Part shown: in pieces, positions 7,919 through 17,793 of the stretch
How the letters are laid out: every line of letters begins with the position of its first letter
Numbering within the stretch: position 1 is the first letter of the stretch
From: PZPK01 sp963974595
Lineage (GTDB): Bacteria > Pseudomonadota > Gammaproteobacteria > Pseudomonadales > Oleiphilaceae
DNA length: 64,000 nt
NCBI GenBank assembly: GCA_963974595.1
Contig: CAXBDA010000006.1
Span: forward strand, 5,504-69,503
Direction: 5' to 3'
Translations under genes and position numbers: made by a program
The notes under the pieces: generated by a model
What the model saw: the letters and a program-made list of their open reading frames with translations, nothing else
Database searches by the model: none
Told to the model about the DNA's origin: nothing

Positions 7919-8929
7919 CTACCTGAAACTTTTATACACTCTAAATTTCCTTGTCTCTGCTAGAACATCACACCGCCCAAATGTCTTCTCAATGATTGCA
8001 GCATACTTCAAGAATGTATTGGCCACCAAAAGCAAGGGAGCATACTTCGCCATCTTATCTTTGGCCTTATGAATAAAATATTCAGTTGTCTGGTATTCTG
8101 TCGCGATGCCACTGTGAAAGGGTGGATTAGTAACAACTCCGTTTACTCGCCCCGCAACATCTTGCCAGCCATCACTAGGGTATATTTTCGCTTCAATACC
8201 ATTCAGCTCGGCTGTTTTAGCAGCACAGATTAATGCTAAGAGGTTAATGTCGACCATTTCGAGATTGATCCCTGGATTGATTATTTTTGCGTACACACCC
8301 AACACACCGCAGCCACAGCCAAAATCAAGAATCCGCCCATCTAGTTTGTTAAACATATTATCCATCAGAAGTGCAGTGCCCTCATCAAGCTCAGCAAAAC
8401 TAAACACACCAGGAATTGCGGCAATTTTTATTAGCACGCCCTTAAAATCAAACTCTATTGTTTTTATCCACTGATCTATATCAAAAAGCTTAGCTTCAAC
8501 ACCCAAACTGACATGCCATAGCTGACAATGTTTTGCAGAGTCCAGCTTACTGGCATCCTCTCCAAAATCCTGTAACTTTTTCGCAGCGCTCGCAATGCCA
8601 CCCTTTTTCTCGCCAACCAGATAAATATCTGCGTCTCGCTGTAACATGGGCGCTATATAGGCTAAAAGAAGATCCAACTCGCCTTTTGATTTAGGCAAAA
8701 AAACCACAGCACCGTCATAAACCAAGTCGGCCTGATGCGACAATGAATACTCAATATCATCAGCCAAGCCAGATAAAAGTGATTTATAGACTCTGTAATC
8801 TAAAGTAAGTACTTTTTGGGGACAAAGAAAGCTCAAGTCATCGTCAGCAGGAGGACCGACTACAAGAAGGTTTTTATAATCGGAAAATTGCTGTGCATTT
8901 CGTTCAATTAATTGAGTCGTTAATCGCAT
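7919..8929 (-). CDS. rsmC: 16S rRNA (guanine1207-N2)-methyltransferase RsmC
   Basis: A 336-residue protein with the two-domain RsmC layout: a degenerate N-terminal methyltransferase-like domain (about 1-165) and an active C-terminal one. The SAM-binding motif LDFGCGCGVLG is at 201-211 and the catalytic motif NPPFHSG at 268-274, typical of enzymes that methylate exocyclic amines of guanine. RsmC modifies G1207 in helix 34 of assembled 30S subunits. It is flanked by the putative small RNA and the dbpA gene, both with gaps, so it is probably transcribed alone. Confidence 0.9.
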   Translation of the reverse strand: MRLTTQLIERNAQQFSDYKNLLVVGPPADDDLSFLCPQKVLTLDYRVYKSLLSGLADDIEYSLSHQADLVYDGAVVFLPKSKGELDLLLAYIAPMLQRDADIYLVGEKKGGIASAAKKLQDFGEDASKLDSAKHCQLWHVSLGVEAKLFDIDQWIKTIEFDFKGVLIKIAAIPGVFSFAELDEGTALLMDNMFNKLDGRILDFGCGCGVLGVYAKIINPGINLEMVDINLLALICAAKTAELNGIEAKIYPSDGWQDVAGRVNGVVTNPPFHSGIATEYQTTEYFIHKAKDKMAKYAPLLLVANTFLKYAAIIEKTFGRCDVLAETRKFRVYKSFR

Positions 8930-9025
8930 TTAGACTTCTCATTTTTAGTCTTTCAATAAGCAATATATCATTGCCATATCCGTATATTTTTCTAAGCAAG
9001 CAGAACAAACAATATAGTCGTTTAC

Positions 9026-10435
9026 CTATCTTAAATGCCTTACCCTAAAACGACGGCCTTTCATTTTTCCGTCATTAAATAAGGCTAACGCTAACTTCAA
9101 AATATCTCTACTTACCGCCACAATGGCAGTATTTGGAAAAACAGAAATCTTGCCCACCTGGTCAAATGCAATCGAGTTAGAACTGGTTAAAGCACCTAAA
9201 ATATCACCCGGCCTAAGTTTATCTCTTTTGCCCCCATCTATTTGAATGCACGCCATTGTCGGCCTAAATACTGGCTTTGATAAAACATTAATATCGGGCA
9301 GTAAACCTGGCGTTATTTCCAACTGGCATTCATCGCTAATTAAACTAACTTTATATGAGTCATTATCACTATAAAACGAAAATGCGGTGCCACTTTCACC
9401 TGCCCTTCCTGTCCTCCCAATTCTGTGTACATGAATCTCGGGGTCACGTGATAATTCAAAATTAACAACAGCATCTAAACCGTCAATATCTAACCCTCTG
9501 GCAGCCACATCTGTTGCCACCAAAACTGAAATTGCTTTGCTTGCAAAACGCATTAAAATTTGATCACGGTCTTTTTGTTCAAGATCACCATTTAATGCTA
9601 ATGCTGAAAATCCTAGACGGCTTAACTCATCTGCTACAAATTGCGTCATCACCTTGGTATTACAAAAAACAACCGTCGATGCTGGTTGATACTTTTGAAG
9701 CAATAATTGCAGCGCTTCAATTTTTTCTTGATCACTTTTTACACAATAAAACAGCTGCTTTATTGTCGTTTGGGTGTGTGCGTCTTTAACGGTAACTCGG
9801 ATAGGGTTATGCAAGAATCGTTGTGCGATTTTTTCTATTCCTTTCGGGAAAGTGGCGCTGAATAACAAGGTTTGTTTTTTAGAGGGAAGTGCCTCGGCAA
9901 TTTTTTCCAAGGCATCTTGGAAACCCATTTCGAGCATTCTATCTGCTTCATCTAAAATAAACATTGAAACGTTATCCAGCGACAAACTACCTTTACGGAT
10001 ATGTTCCTCTATTCGGCCAGGCGTACCCACCACGATATGCGCACCATGCTCAAGTGAACCCAGTTGCGGCCCGAAAGGCTTGCCACCACATAAAGTTAGC
10101 ACTTTAATATTATGAATCGAACGCGCCAACCGTCTAATTTCATTAGCCACTTGATCGGCCAATTCACGCGTTGGACATAACACAATACTTTGGACTCTAA
10201 AACGCTTAACGTTTAGACCTTCTAACAAACCTAAACCAAAAGCAGCCGTCTTACCTGAGCCCGTTTTAGCTTGGGCAATAACATCGTGACCTTTCAAAAT
10301 ATACGGTAGACTTTCGGCCTGAACCTGAGTCATTGAATGGTAGCCAAGCGATTCAAGGTTGGAAATTAATGTAGGCGATAATGATAATTCAGAAAATTTT
10401 CCCAAGTGTGTTTCGACTTTTGGTGTGTCGTTCAA
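9026..10435 (-). CDS. dbpA: ATP-dependent RNA helicase DbpA
   Basis: A 469-residue DEAD-box helicase close to E. coli DbpA (457 residues). Helicase motifs in order are the Q-motif region, AKTGSGKT (56-63), PTRELADQ (88-95), TPGR (138-141), DEAD (162-165), SAT (193-195), then GDLEQKDRD, VATDVAARGLD and HRIGRTGRAG. The C-terminal domain (about 395-469; CIQIDGGKRDKLRPGDILGALT, then GRRFRVRHLR) is the DbpA RNA-binding domain that recognises hairpin 92 of 23S rRNA, pointing to a role in 50S assembly. That domain separates it from RhlB, RhlE and SrmB. Confidence 0.94.
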   Translation of the reverse strand: MNDTPKVETHLGKFSELSLSPTLISNLESLGYHSMTQVQAESLPYILKGHDVIAQAKTGSGKTAAFGLGLLEGLNVKRFRVQSIVLCPTRELADQVANEIRRLARSIHNIKVLTLCGGKPFGPQLGSLEHGAHIVVGTPGRIEEHIRKGSLSLDNVSMFILDEADRMLEMGFQDALEKIAEALPSKKQTLLFSATFPKGIEKIAQRFLHNPIRVTVKDAHTQTTIKQLFYCVKSDQEKIEALQLLLQKYQPASTVVFCNTKVMTQFVADELSRLGFSALALNGDLEQKDRDQILMRFASKAISVLVATDVAARGLDIDGLDAVVNFELSRDPEIHVHRIGRTGRAGESGTAFSFYSDNDSYKVSLISDECQLEITPGLLPDINVLSKPVFRPTMACIQIDGGKRDKLRPGDILGALTSSNSIAFDQVGKISVFPNTAIVAVSRDILKLALALFNDGKMKGRRFRVRHLR

Positions 10436-10559
10436 AATACGATCCTTTCAATAATTAGGCAAGATATCTTATATCGAAAGCATTATATAGAAAGAAGCTC
10501 AAAGATACTGACCAGAATGCAAAGTAATTTTGAATACTTTATTTATTAATCATGACAAC

Positions 10560-11105
10560 TCAAACTGACAAACACTCTAAATAACGCGGCCAATCAAAGC
10601 TTTCTCCGGGATCCGTTTTCCTGCTGGGGGCAATATGCTGATGACCCGTAATTCTATCTTTTGTAATCTCTGGGTACGCTGCTTGAATACCCGTCGTTAA
10701 TACGTCTAAAGATTGATATTGCTCATCTGTATAAGGAATCGTATCCGCACCCTCAAGCTCGATACCAATAGAAAAATCATTACAGTTATACTCACCACAG
10801 AAACTCGACGCTCCAGCATGCCAAGCTCTATCATTACATGACACAAACTGGATAATTTGACCATCCCGCTTAATTAAAAAATGTGATGAAACCTCAACGC
10901 CTTTTAAACATTCAAAATAAGGGTGCTCTTCGTAAGGTAATTGATTTTGAAAAAACAATTCAATATAGGGATGATCAAACTGATCTGGCGGAAGACTAAT
11001 ATTGTGAATCACCAGTAAATTAACTGAAGAATTTACTGGTCGCTTATTGAAGTTGGGTGAAATGACTCTTTTGGCCTGATCGCACCAACCGTCATATATT
11101 TTCAT
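10560..11105 (-). CDS. ampD: 1,6-anhydro-N-acetylmuramyl-L-alanine amidase AmpD
   Basis: A 181-residue cytoplasmic zinc amidase that removes the peptide from anhydromuropeptides. Zinc ligands are visible as His34 (VIHN), His155 (GHQHIAP) and Asp165 (KTDPG), with the conserved GIELEG (115-120) supplying the catalytic Glu. There is no signal peptide, as expected for AmpD rather than exported AmiD. It follows the DUF1631 gene by 34 bp on the same strand, the order found in Pseudomonas. With nagZ and the YkuD protein it completes a muropeptide-recycling set. No ampE is adjacent. Confidence 0.94.
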   Translation of the reverse strand: MKIYDGWCDQAKRVISPNFNKRPVNSSVNLLVIHNISLPPDQFDHPYIELFFQNQLPYEEHPYFECLKGVEVSSHFLIKRDGQIIQFVSCNDRAWHAGASSFCGEYNCNDFSIGIELEGADTIPYTDEQYQSLDVLTTGIQAAYPEITKDRITGHQHIAPSRKTDPGESFDWPRYLECLSV

Positions 11106-11139
11106 TTGCTTATTCTCATTAGCTTGAGGGCAAGCCAGA

Positions 11140-13602
11140 CTATTCCTGCCCTCTCAAATTTCCAATAATCGATTCTAATGCACGGTCAAATAACAATCCA
11201 TCATTTAACACTTGTACAAGACCTTCTTTTAAATCACTTGCCAATTCAAGTTTGGTTTTTTCAGCCACTTTGACACCAGAACGATTCACAAATATATAGT
11301 GGCCATTCACCTTAATAACGGCTGCTAACTTTGCTCGTTCAGATTGCCCATTCTGCGTAAATTCAAACCAACAACCTACGGAAAAACGATTCACTTGCTG
11401 CATAAACGGATCATTATCAGTCATTGCAGGCACGATTACAGTAGCTTCATCTTGCGTTAGAGAAATCTTTGCCTCTACTGCCTCTGGCTCGATATTTTCT
11501 TGATGAGAATTCAATACTTCATTTATTTCTGCATTAGATAGCTTTTCCTGGAAGGCCTTAAATTCATCTTCAACATCTAAAGTCGCTCTCAAATCATCCT
11601 GACTTTCATCCTTATTCGCTGAAACTGACTCATTCGCTTTCGCGCCGCGTGAATCAATTTTTAGATTTTCAGCATCTGCTTGTCGTGCTAACTTTTCTGT
11701 TTCAAGAATGGCTTGCTTGTGCAAATGCTTCAACGTGGATATATGCACTTTTTCTAAATCATTCAACAATGCTGTTAAACGATACTCATCAAAACTAGCT
11801 TCTTGTAGACCTTGATGCAGGCGTCTCATCAAGGTTGGAATCAACTGTAACAATTTACCCCGCGCATCTGAACCATCCTCTGTTGGACAAACAGACCAAA
11901 TTAAGTCATTTATAAATAATTGATGCCCTTTCCACTCTGAGCTAGTTTCACCCAACCTCAGATAATCCAAGATCATGACTCGACTCCAACCCTCTCTAAG
12001 CAAAGTCAAAACACATTCAGGAATATCACGCCCAGAATATTCTTTAGATTGAAGAATAGTATTAATAACCGTTTCAGATGCTTTTTTAGCCAATTCAGTC
12101 GCGGCTTTCCCGCGTTCTGAGTCTTTTGTTCTCTGCTCTATTAGCTGCCCACGACGCGACTCAAGGTCGGTAAACTGAGTAAACTCTAACAATAGCTCGT
12201 CAAATATCTCTAAATTAGAATCAAATTCAGAAAGAACACGTTCAACAACAGACTCAATCTTTATTTTTAAACGATCTGATTTTCCGGTATTTTTTTCAGT
12301 CCAACCGATTGCTGCGGAAGCCATTTCATTCAACAGTTTTCTGGCAGGATGTCCGCCTCGATCAAAAAAACTCTTATCAATAAGTGCTACTTTTAAAACG
12401 GGTATTTGTAAACGTGCTATCAGTGCTTTCATACTTGATTGCAGTTGACGATCATCAAGAATAAAATCAAACAACATAGAAACCAAGTTGATGATGTCAT
12501 TGTCGACCTCATCATATTTAATACTCTTACCCGAATCATTATACCCTTGGCTTGCGTATGCATTTGAAATTAACGACCTAAAATCAAGCGGCTGATAACC
12601 TTTAGCATCAAAACTCTGCATCGTTTCTGAAAACTGCTGCTGCGACAAGGTTGAAACAATCTGATCTTGATTCAAAAATAATACGTTGGAGTCTGATGAT
12701 TGTTTAAAATTTTGCGCAGCATGATTAGAATGCATCAAGGTACGAATTTGTTCAAACTGCCCTTCCGTTAAGCATTGCTCCCTACCTAACATAGGCACTG
12801 ACTGACCATCTTCGTAAGATTCACCAGCCGACTGGGGCTGAGCATTTTCTGATACACGGTCAGGTGTATTCGCATCAGGGTGGCTTGGCAAAGACTTGTT
12901 AATAAAACGCTGTTTTTTTAAATTAGGTAATACACCTAGCTGTGCAAGTAATTGATTAGCATGCAAATAAACATCGGGCATCTCACTCAAAACATATTTT
13001 TCAAACAGTTTGAAGATAATAATCTTTGCCTTTAAATCAACTTCCAACTCTGAACTTGCAAAAGCAAACGCATCACACAAGACCTCTGGCCCTGCGGGAG
13101 TATGTTTAGTCTTCAAGGTTTTTGAGCGGACTAGTGTTTCGAGTCGCTTGTGCAAATCTTCTAATTGACGGGTGGCATTGTTACGTAGCCTGGAAATCAT
13201 CCCCTCTAATGCCACACTAACTTCCAATTCATCATTCTTAAGAATGCTAAGGTTTTCCAGACTATCAATATCCTGATTATCACTCGTGTTTTCAGATAAT
13301 TGATCGATATTGGTAAATGATAAAATCACCTGTTGCATGAAAGAGTTTGCAATAAATTTTTTCTGCAAACGCAACTCTCTCATGCTGTCTAGATAAATGC
13401 TTTGATCGCCATTTGTACCCGCTTTATCTGCCATCGCAAATAAGGCATCGTCTGCATTATCGAACAATTTGCGCAATAAGTTTTTGATCGAGTCTTTAAG
13501 CTCATCTCTAAGTTGAATGATTGGCATAGGAAGAGGGCGAGCACTTTGGTTTGTCTCGATATGCTTGCCATCATGTATGCCGATGATCTTTGCATGTGCC
13601 AT
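11140..13602 (-). CDS. DUF1631 family protein
   Basis: An 820-residue, acidic, mainly helical protein with no signal peptide or membrane segment, matching the DUF1631 family by length, by the N-terminal LIQLRDEL-type region with nearby LFDNADDALFAMAD (about 45-58), and by its C-terminal beta domain (VGCWFEFTQNGQSERAKL, then YIFVNRSG). Long charged linkers occur around 230-260 and 640-700. The family occurs in gammaproteobacteria, often between ampD and nadC as here; its biochemical role is unknown to me. The start at 13602 fits the homology start. A perfect CRP-type palindrome lies 84 bp upstream, suggesting control by cAMP-CRP/Vfr. Confidence 0.8.
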   Translation of the reverse strand: MAHAKIIGIHDGKHIETNQSARPLPMPIIQLRDELKDSIKNLLRKLFDNADDALFAMADKAGTNGDQSIYLDSMRELRLQKKFIANSFMQQVILSFTNIDQLSENTSDNQDIDSLENLSILKNDELEVSVALEGMISRLRNNATRQLEDLHKRLETLVRSKTLKTKHTPAGPEVLCDAFAFASSELEVDLKAKIIIFKLFEKYVLSEMPDVYLHANQLLAQLGVLPNLKKQRFINKSLPSHPDANTPDRVSENAQPQSAGESYEDGQSVPMLGREQCLTEGQFEQIRTLMHSNHAAQNFKQSSDSNVLFLNQDQIVSTLSQQQFSETMQSFDAKGYQPLDFRSLISNAYASQGYNDSGKSIKYDEVDNDIINLVSMLFDFILDDRQLQSSMKALIARLQIPVLKVALIDKSFFDRGGHPARKLLNEMASAAIGWTEKNTGKSDRLKIKIESVVERVLSEFDSNLEIFDELLLEFTQFTDLESRRGQLIEQRTKDSERGKAATELAKKASETVINTILQSKEYSGRDIPECVLTLLREGWSRVMILDYLRLGETSSEWKGHQLFINDLIWSVCPTEDGSDARGKLLQLIPTLMRRLHQGLQEASFDEYRLTALLNDLEKVHISTLKHLHKQAILETEKLARQADAENLKIDSRGAKANESVSANKDESQDDLRATLDVEDEFKAFQEKLSNAEINEVLNSHQENIEPEAVEAKISLTQDEATVIVPAMTDNDPFMQQVNRFSVGCWFEFTQNGQSERAKLAAVIKVNGHYIFVNRSGVKVAEKTKLELASDLKEGLVQVLNDGLLFDRALESIIGNLRGQE

Positions 13603-13685
13603 AGTATTATGCCTTTTGCCAAATATTTAACGATTTTTTACATTATATAGCGTCACTCTTATGGCGACTGTCACGTTTTGTTTCC

Positions 13686-13703
13686 GTGTGATCCTGTTCA
13701 CAC
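13686..13703. promoter_or_regulatory. CRP/Vfr-type binding site upstream of the DUF1631 gene
   Basis: The sequence GTGTGATCCTGTTCACAC is a perfect 6-bp-arm palindrome that contains TGTGA-N6-TCACA, the full CRP consensus. It lies 84 bp before the DUF1631 ATG and 332 bp before nadC on the other strand, so DUF1631 is the more likely target. The remaining gap, 13704-14034, contains a good -10 hexamer TATAAT (13982-13987) about 50 bp before nadC, without a clear -35. Confidence 0.65.
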
Positions 13704-14034
13704 TCTTGCTTCAGCGCCTTAATTAAAGAAACTCAAAACCCACAACAACCGCAATGAAAATGCTCTTAAAATAATCCGAACTACTTGCCTTACTTTAATA
13801 ACTAGCCGACGAAACCTTACCTTTAAGGTAGTTCACTTTGATCCGCTTCGATAATATCTTCTACAAATAAAGATGTGATGACGACTAATACAATTCCCAT
13901 TTAAACATCTATTTTTAATATTTCTTCATTCAGGCTACACAAGTTTTGTTGGGCCAATAGCGCACTTAATCAATAAAACGGTATAATGCCCACCAATTTC
14001 ATACCTAAAAACTGTCACTTAAACAGAGGCCTAT

Positions 14035-14871
14035 ATGACGACCGCCCTAACTCACGCAATTCGCAGCAACGTCCAGCAGGCCTTGCAAGAAGATATTGGT
14101 ACAGGTGACATAACAGCGCAGTTAATTTCTGAAACTAAAAATGCCAGCGCAACGGTTATAACAAGAGACAATGCGGTTATTTGTGGTACAGCTTGGGTAA
14201 ATGAAATTTTCAACCAACTTTCACATAAATTAACTATTGCCTGGGAAGTGGAAGATGGTGATTCTGTCTCTGCTAATTCAACACTCTTCACAATAACAGG
14301 GCCTGCAAGAGCAATTTTAAGCGGTGAGCGCGCAGCCCTGAATTTCCTGCAAACATTGTCAGGCACTGCGACAATCAGCCAAAAGTACTCCCGGCTCATT
14401 AGCCACACTCAGGCCAAATTACTAGACACACGCAAAACAATACCGGGCCTTAGACTCGCCCAAAAGTATGCGGTCGAATGTGGTGGCTGCCTTAATCACC
14501 GCTTAGGTTTATATGATGCGTTTCTTATAAAGGAAAATCATATCATGGCCTGTGGAGGCATTACCCAAGCCATAAAACAAGCGCGATCTATCGCACCAGA
14601 AAAAACCGTTGAAGTGGAGGTAGAAAACTTAGAGGAGTTCGATGAAGCATTGAGTGCTCATGCAGATATCATCATGCTTGATAATTTTTCACTTGATACA
14701 CTAAGAGAAGCAGTAGCTAAAAACAATAAACAAGCAAAACTGGAAGCATCAGGCAATGTGACTATTGAGACACTTGTACCCATTGCTGAAACAGGTGTCG
14801 ACTTTATTTCAATCGGCGCACTGACGAAAGACTGCAAAGCAATCGATCTATCCATGAGAGTGAAACTCTAA
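14035..14871 (+). CDS. nadC: Quinolinate phosphoribosyltransferase (decarboxylating) NadC
   Basis: A 278-residue enzyme converting quinolinate and PRPP to nicotinate mononucleotide in de novo NAD synthesis. Motifs seen are EDIGTGDITA near the N-terminus, ERAALNFLQTLSGTAT, LLDTRKTIPGLR, YAVECGGCLNHR with the conserved CGG, DAFLIKENH, VEVEVEN and the C-terminal SIGALT. Length is normal. It is divergent from the DUF1631 gene, as in Pseudomonas. A possible -10 (TATAAT, 13982-13987) lies in the 432-bp gap. Confidence 0.95.
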   Translation: MTTALTHAIRSNVQQALQEDIGTGDITAQLISETKNASATVITRDNAVICGTAWVNEIFNQLSHKLTIAWEVEDGDSVSANSTLFTITGPARAILSGERAALNFLQTLSGTATISQKYSRLISHTQAKLLDTRKTIPGLRLAQKYAVECGGCLNHRLGLYDAFLIKENHIMACGGITQAIKQARSIAPEKTVEVEVENLEEFDEALSAHADIIMLDNFSLDTLREAVAKNNKQAKLEASGNVTIETLVPIAETGVDFISIGALTKDCKAIDLSMRVKL

Positions 14872-14878
14872 GCCTAGC

Positions 14879-14905
14879 GTTACATTCAATTACATTCAGT
14901 TACAG
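14879..14905. repeat. Short 10-bp tandem repeat after nadC
   Basis: The unit TTACATTCA(A/G) occurs twice in tandem (about 14880-14899) and is followed by a partial third copy, GTTACA. It lies in the 114-bp gap between nadC and the next gene. It is one of several short perfect tandem duplications in the window. Confidence 0.6.
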
Positions 14906-14985
14906 ATAGCATCAGGCTTTACTATAGCTTTATCTTTAAACTTAGAAAATCAACAATATACCTTAGTTTAAGAACCTACTGACAT

Positions 14986-17778
14986 ATGCCTAGTCAAAAA
15001 GCAAGGCCAAGAAAAATTCATTACGATAAAACGAGCGCCATCACATTAATATCATTGATAGTGATGTCGATGGCTAGCTTAGTAGACTCGGCTATTTTTG
15101 GCTTTTCTACACTTGATCTAACTAGCAATTTATATCCTATTTGCTTAAAGACAGGCACTGCTCTCCTACTGGTATTCGTTTTTTCACATCGCGCACTATT
15201 TGGCATTTTTTTAGGCACTTTCACTAGTTTAATAAACAATTTAGAGGCCGACCTTAACAGCCAAGTTATTGTTTTTTATGCTCTGCAAGGCATTGCCATA
15301 TGCCTGCAAGCCCAAGTCATTCACTTGTCATTCACCAGAGGTGTCAGTAAAGGAAACCCTCTATCCAGCAACCAAAACCTAATTACATTCATTGGCATTA
15401 CCAGCATCACCACTTTAATGATTAGTTTTTTAATGAACCTAAACATAAGCACGCTTATAGCGCAGCCACTTTCAGCAACTAAGGTCATTACTTTATTTTT
15501 AACTAATCTAACAAGCCTTATTACTGTACCTAGCCTCTTTTTCACACTAAAGAATCACAACACTCGTGTGAAGCAAAACACCCACCCTCTGGAATGGCTA
15601 GTCTGGCTATCAACATCAGTCATGGGCATTTACTTTGCTATCAATTTGTACCCAGCATTTGTATTGATTATTGTATTTTTGTTTATGTGGGCAGCAACGC
15701 GATTCAACCAACTTACATGCTGCATAAGCGTTCTCGTGGGTAGTTTTTTAAGCGCGTTCTTTTTTAACGAAAGTGATATTAACCAATGGTTTCAAGATCT
15801 TCCTATTTTTACACCACAATTGATTACTCTATTACTTATTATGAGCACTCTCTATTTCAGTGCGCTCAGGTCAGATCAGCGCAGAATGGAATTCAAACTT
15901 GAAGAAATTGTTGAACAACGCACAAGAGACTTAATCCTAGCCAACCAAGAGTTGCATGATGAAGTTTTTAATAGAGAGCAAGCAGAAAAATCTTTCCAGT
16001 ATAGCTCATCTCGCTATAAAGCTTTGTTTGAAACTGCCGGTATTCCCATTATCGTGTTAGATTCAAAATTCAAGATCAAACAGTGGAATACCGCAGCAGA
16101 AATGCAGTTTTCTTATACCAAAGAATCAGTACTGGGGAAGAATTTCATCAGCATGTTTATTCCTGAACCAATTCAAGACGAAACATCCTGGAAATTCACA
16201 AAAGTACTCGAAAGCGGGATGAACAAAGAGAACATGGAAACTGAGGTGATAAGCTATGACGGCTTGCAGCATACCATGCTTTGGAATATGAACCACTTTG
16301 CCGATAAGGTAGACCCTGATAATCAAAAGCAATTACTTTTGATTGGTCAAAATATTTCAGAGATCCGTAAAACCCAAAACCAGTTACATTATTTAGCCCA
16401 CTTCGACGCATTAACTGATACCGCAAACAGACGCTTATTTGAAGACAGGTGCGCTCAAGCCATTCACTCAGCTATCCGACATAAAAAGAAAATTGCTTTA
16501 ATTTGCTTGGATATTGACCACTTTAAACGCATAAATGACACCTTAGGTCACGCTGTTGGTGACCAGTTTCTTGTCGCCTTATCCAATAGATTAAAAGAAT
16601 GTGTTCGTAAAGAAGATACTATTGCACGCCTCGGAGGGGATGAATTTGCCATTTTATTAGCGAGCATTTCAGGCCCTGAGGGGGCTGAAACTGTGGCACG
16701 TAACATACTGGAAACCATCACCCAACCCGTTATGATCCAAGGCCATGAGCTAATCGTAACCTCAAGTATCGGCATAACAATTTGTCCTAATGACGGCATT
16801 CAATATCCTGACTTATTGAAAAATGCGGATATGGCGATGTATCGAGCCAAAAATGCCGGGCGCAATAATATTCAATTTTATAGCCCTGAAATGAACGAAG
16901 AAATGCAAACTCAACTTCGTATCGAAAAAGAGTTGAAAACGGCCATTCAACTCAACCAGTTTAAGCTTTATTATCAGCCAATTATTGACATTGAAACAGG
17001 TGAAGTGCTTGCTTTAGAAGCATTATTACGCTGGCAACACCCTGAAAAAGGCTTAATCAAGCCCGGCTATTTTATAGAGATAGCAGAACAAACCGGGCAA
17101 CTAAATGATATTGGCCAATGGGTCATTAAAAATGCCTGTTTACAAGGCAGAGCGGTACATCAGTGGTCAAAATCACCTATTCAGATAGCGCTCAATTTAT
17201 CTAACAAACAGCTCACTCACCCAAGCTTGGTTGAAATGTTGAAAAAAGCCTGCGCTGATACATATTTTCACCCCAGAAATTTAATACTAGAAATATCCGA
17301 AAGTGCAATCACCCAGAACATAGACCTGTCTTATGCAACGCTCAATCAACTAAGTGATCTCGGCGCATCTATCACTATAGATGGCTTCGGTACAGGTTTA
17401 TCTTCGTTGAGGCAGCTTAAAAGCATCCCTATTAACATGATAAAAATAGATCGATCGTTTGTTAAAGGTATCCCTAGTGAAGAAAGTGATATGACCATTA
17501 CAGAAACATTATTAGCGATTGCAGACCAAATGGATTTGAAAACCTTTGCGGCGGGTGTCGAAACAGCAGAACAAGAAGCGTTTCTTAAAATAAACGGCTG
17601 CCGCTATGCTCAAGGTTATTTATATACCCCTCCTTTACCCTTTAAATCACTTCCAGAGTTATTTTCAAATATTGATGCAGGGCATAATTTAAGCGAAGGC
17701 AGCCAAATAAGCCTACCGTTCAATGAAAAACCAAAAGATAACACCATTAGCTCTTCAAAAAGCAAGATCATTAGCTGA
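14986..17778 (+). CDS. MASE1-like/PAS/GGDEF/EAL cyclic-di-GMP protein
   Basis: A 930-residue membrane protein. Residues 1-300 hold about eight hydrophobic segments (MASE1-like sensor), followed by a coiled-coil linker (EIVEQRTRDL), a PAS domain (about 345-460), a GGDEF domain (about 475-640) and an EAL domain (about 655-905). The cyclase site is intact (RLGGDEF, near 548-554) and an inhibitory RxxD site is present (RKED, nine residues before GGDEF). The EAL domain keeps EALLRW (from Glu678), NLS, LEISE and a conserved Lys, but the metal-binding DDFG loop reads DGFG, with Gly800 replacing the second Asp. It may therefore be mainly a diguanylate cyclase. It stands alone, so its target is unknown. 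Confidence 0.9.
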   Translation: MPSQKARPRKIHYDKTSAITLISLIVMSMASLVDSAIFGFSTLDLTSNLYPICLKTGTALLLVFVFSHRALFGIFLGTFTSLINNLEADLNSQVIVFYALQGIAICLQAQVIHLSFTRGVSKGNPLSSNQNLITFIGITSITTLMISFLMNLNISTLIAQPLSATKVITLFLTNLTSLITVPSLFFTLKNHNTRVKQNTHPLEWLVWLSTSVMGIYFAINLYPAFVLIIVFLFMWAATRFNQLTCCISVLVGSFLSAFFFNESDINQWFQDLPIFTPQLITLLLIMSTLYFSALRSDQRRMEFKLEEIVEQRTRDLILANQELHDEVFNREQAEKSFQYSSSRYKALFETAGIPIIVLDSKFKIKQWNTAAEMQFSYTKESVLGKNFISMFIPEPIQDETSWKFTKVLESGMNKENMETEVISYDGLQHTMLWNMNHFADKVDPDNQKQLLLIGQNISEIRKTQNQLHYLAHFDALTDTANRRLFEDRCAQAIHSAIRHKKKIALICLDIDHFKRINDTLGHAVGDQFLVALSNRLKECVRKEDTIARLGGDEFAILLASISGPEGAETVARNILETITQPVMIQGHELIVTSSIGITICPNDGIQYPDLLKNADMAMYRAKNAGRNNIQFYSPEMNEEMQTQLRIEKELKTAIQLNQFKLYYQPIIDIETGEVLALEALLRWQHPEKGLIKPGYFIEIAEQTGQLNDIGQWVIKNACLQGRAVHQWSKSPIQIALNLSNKQLTHPSLVEMLKKACADTYFHPRNLILEISESAITQNIDLSYATLNQLSDLGASITIDGFGTGLSSLRQLKSIPINMIKIDRSFVKGIPSEESDMTITETLLAIADQMDLKTFAAGVETAEQEAFLKINGCRYAQGYLYTPPLPFKSLPELFSNIDAGHNLSEGSQISLPFNEKPKDNTISSSKSKIIS

Positions 17779-17793
17779 ATCTGTGGCTTAAGC

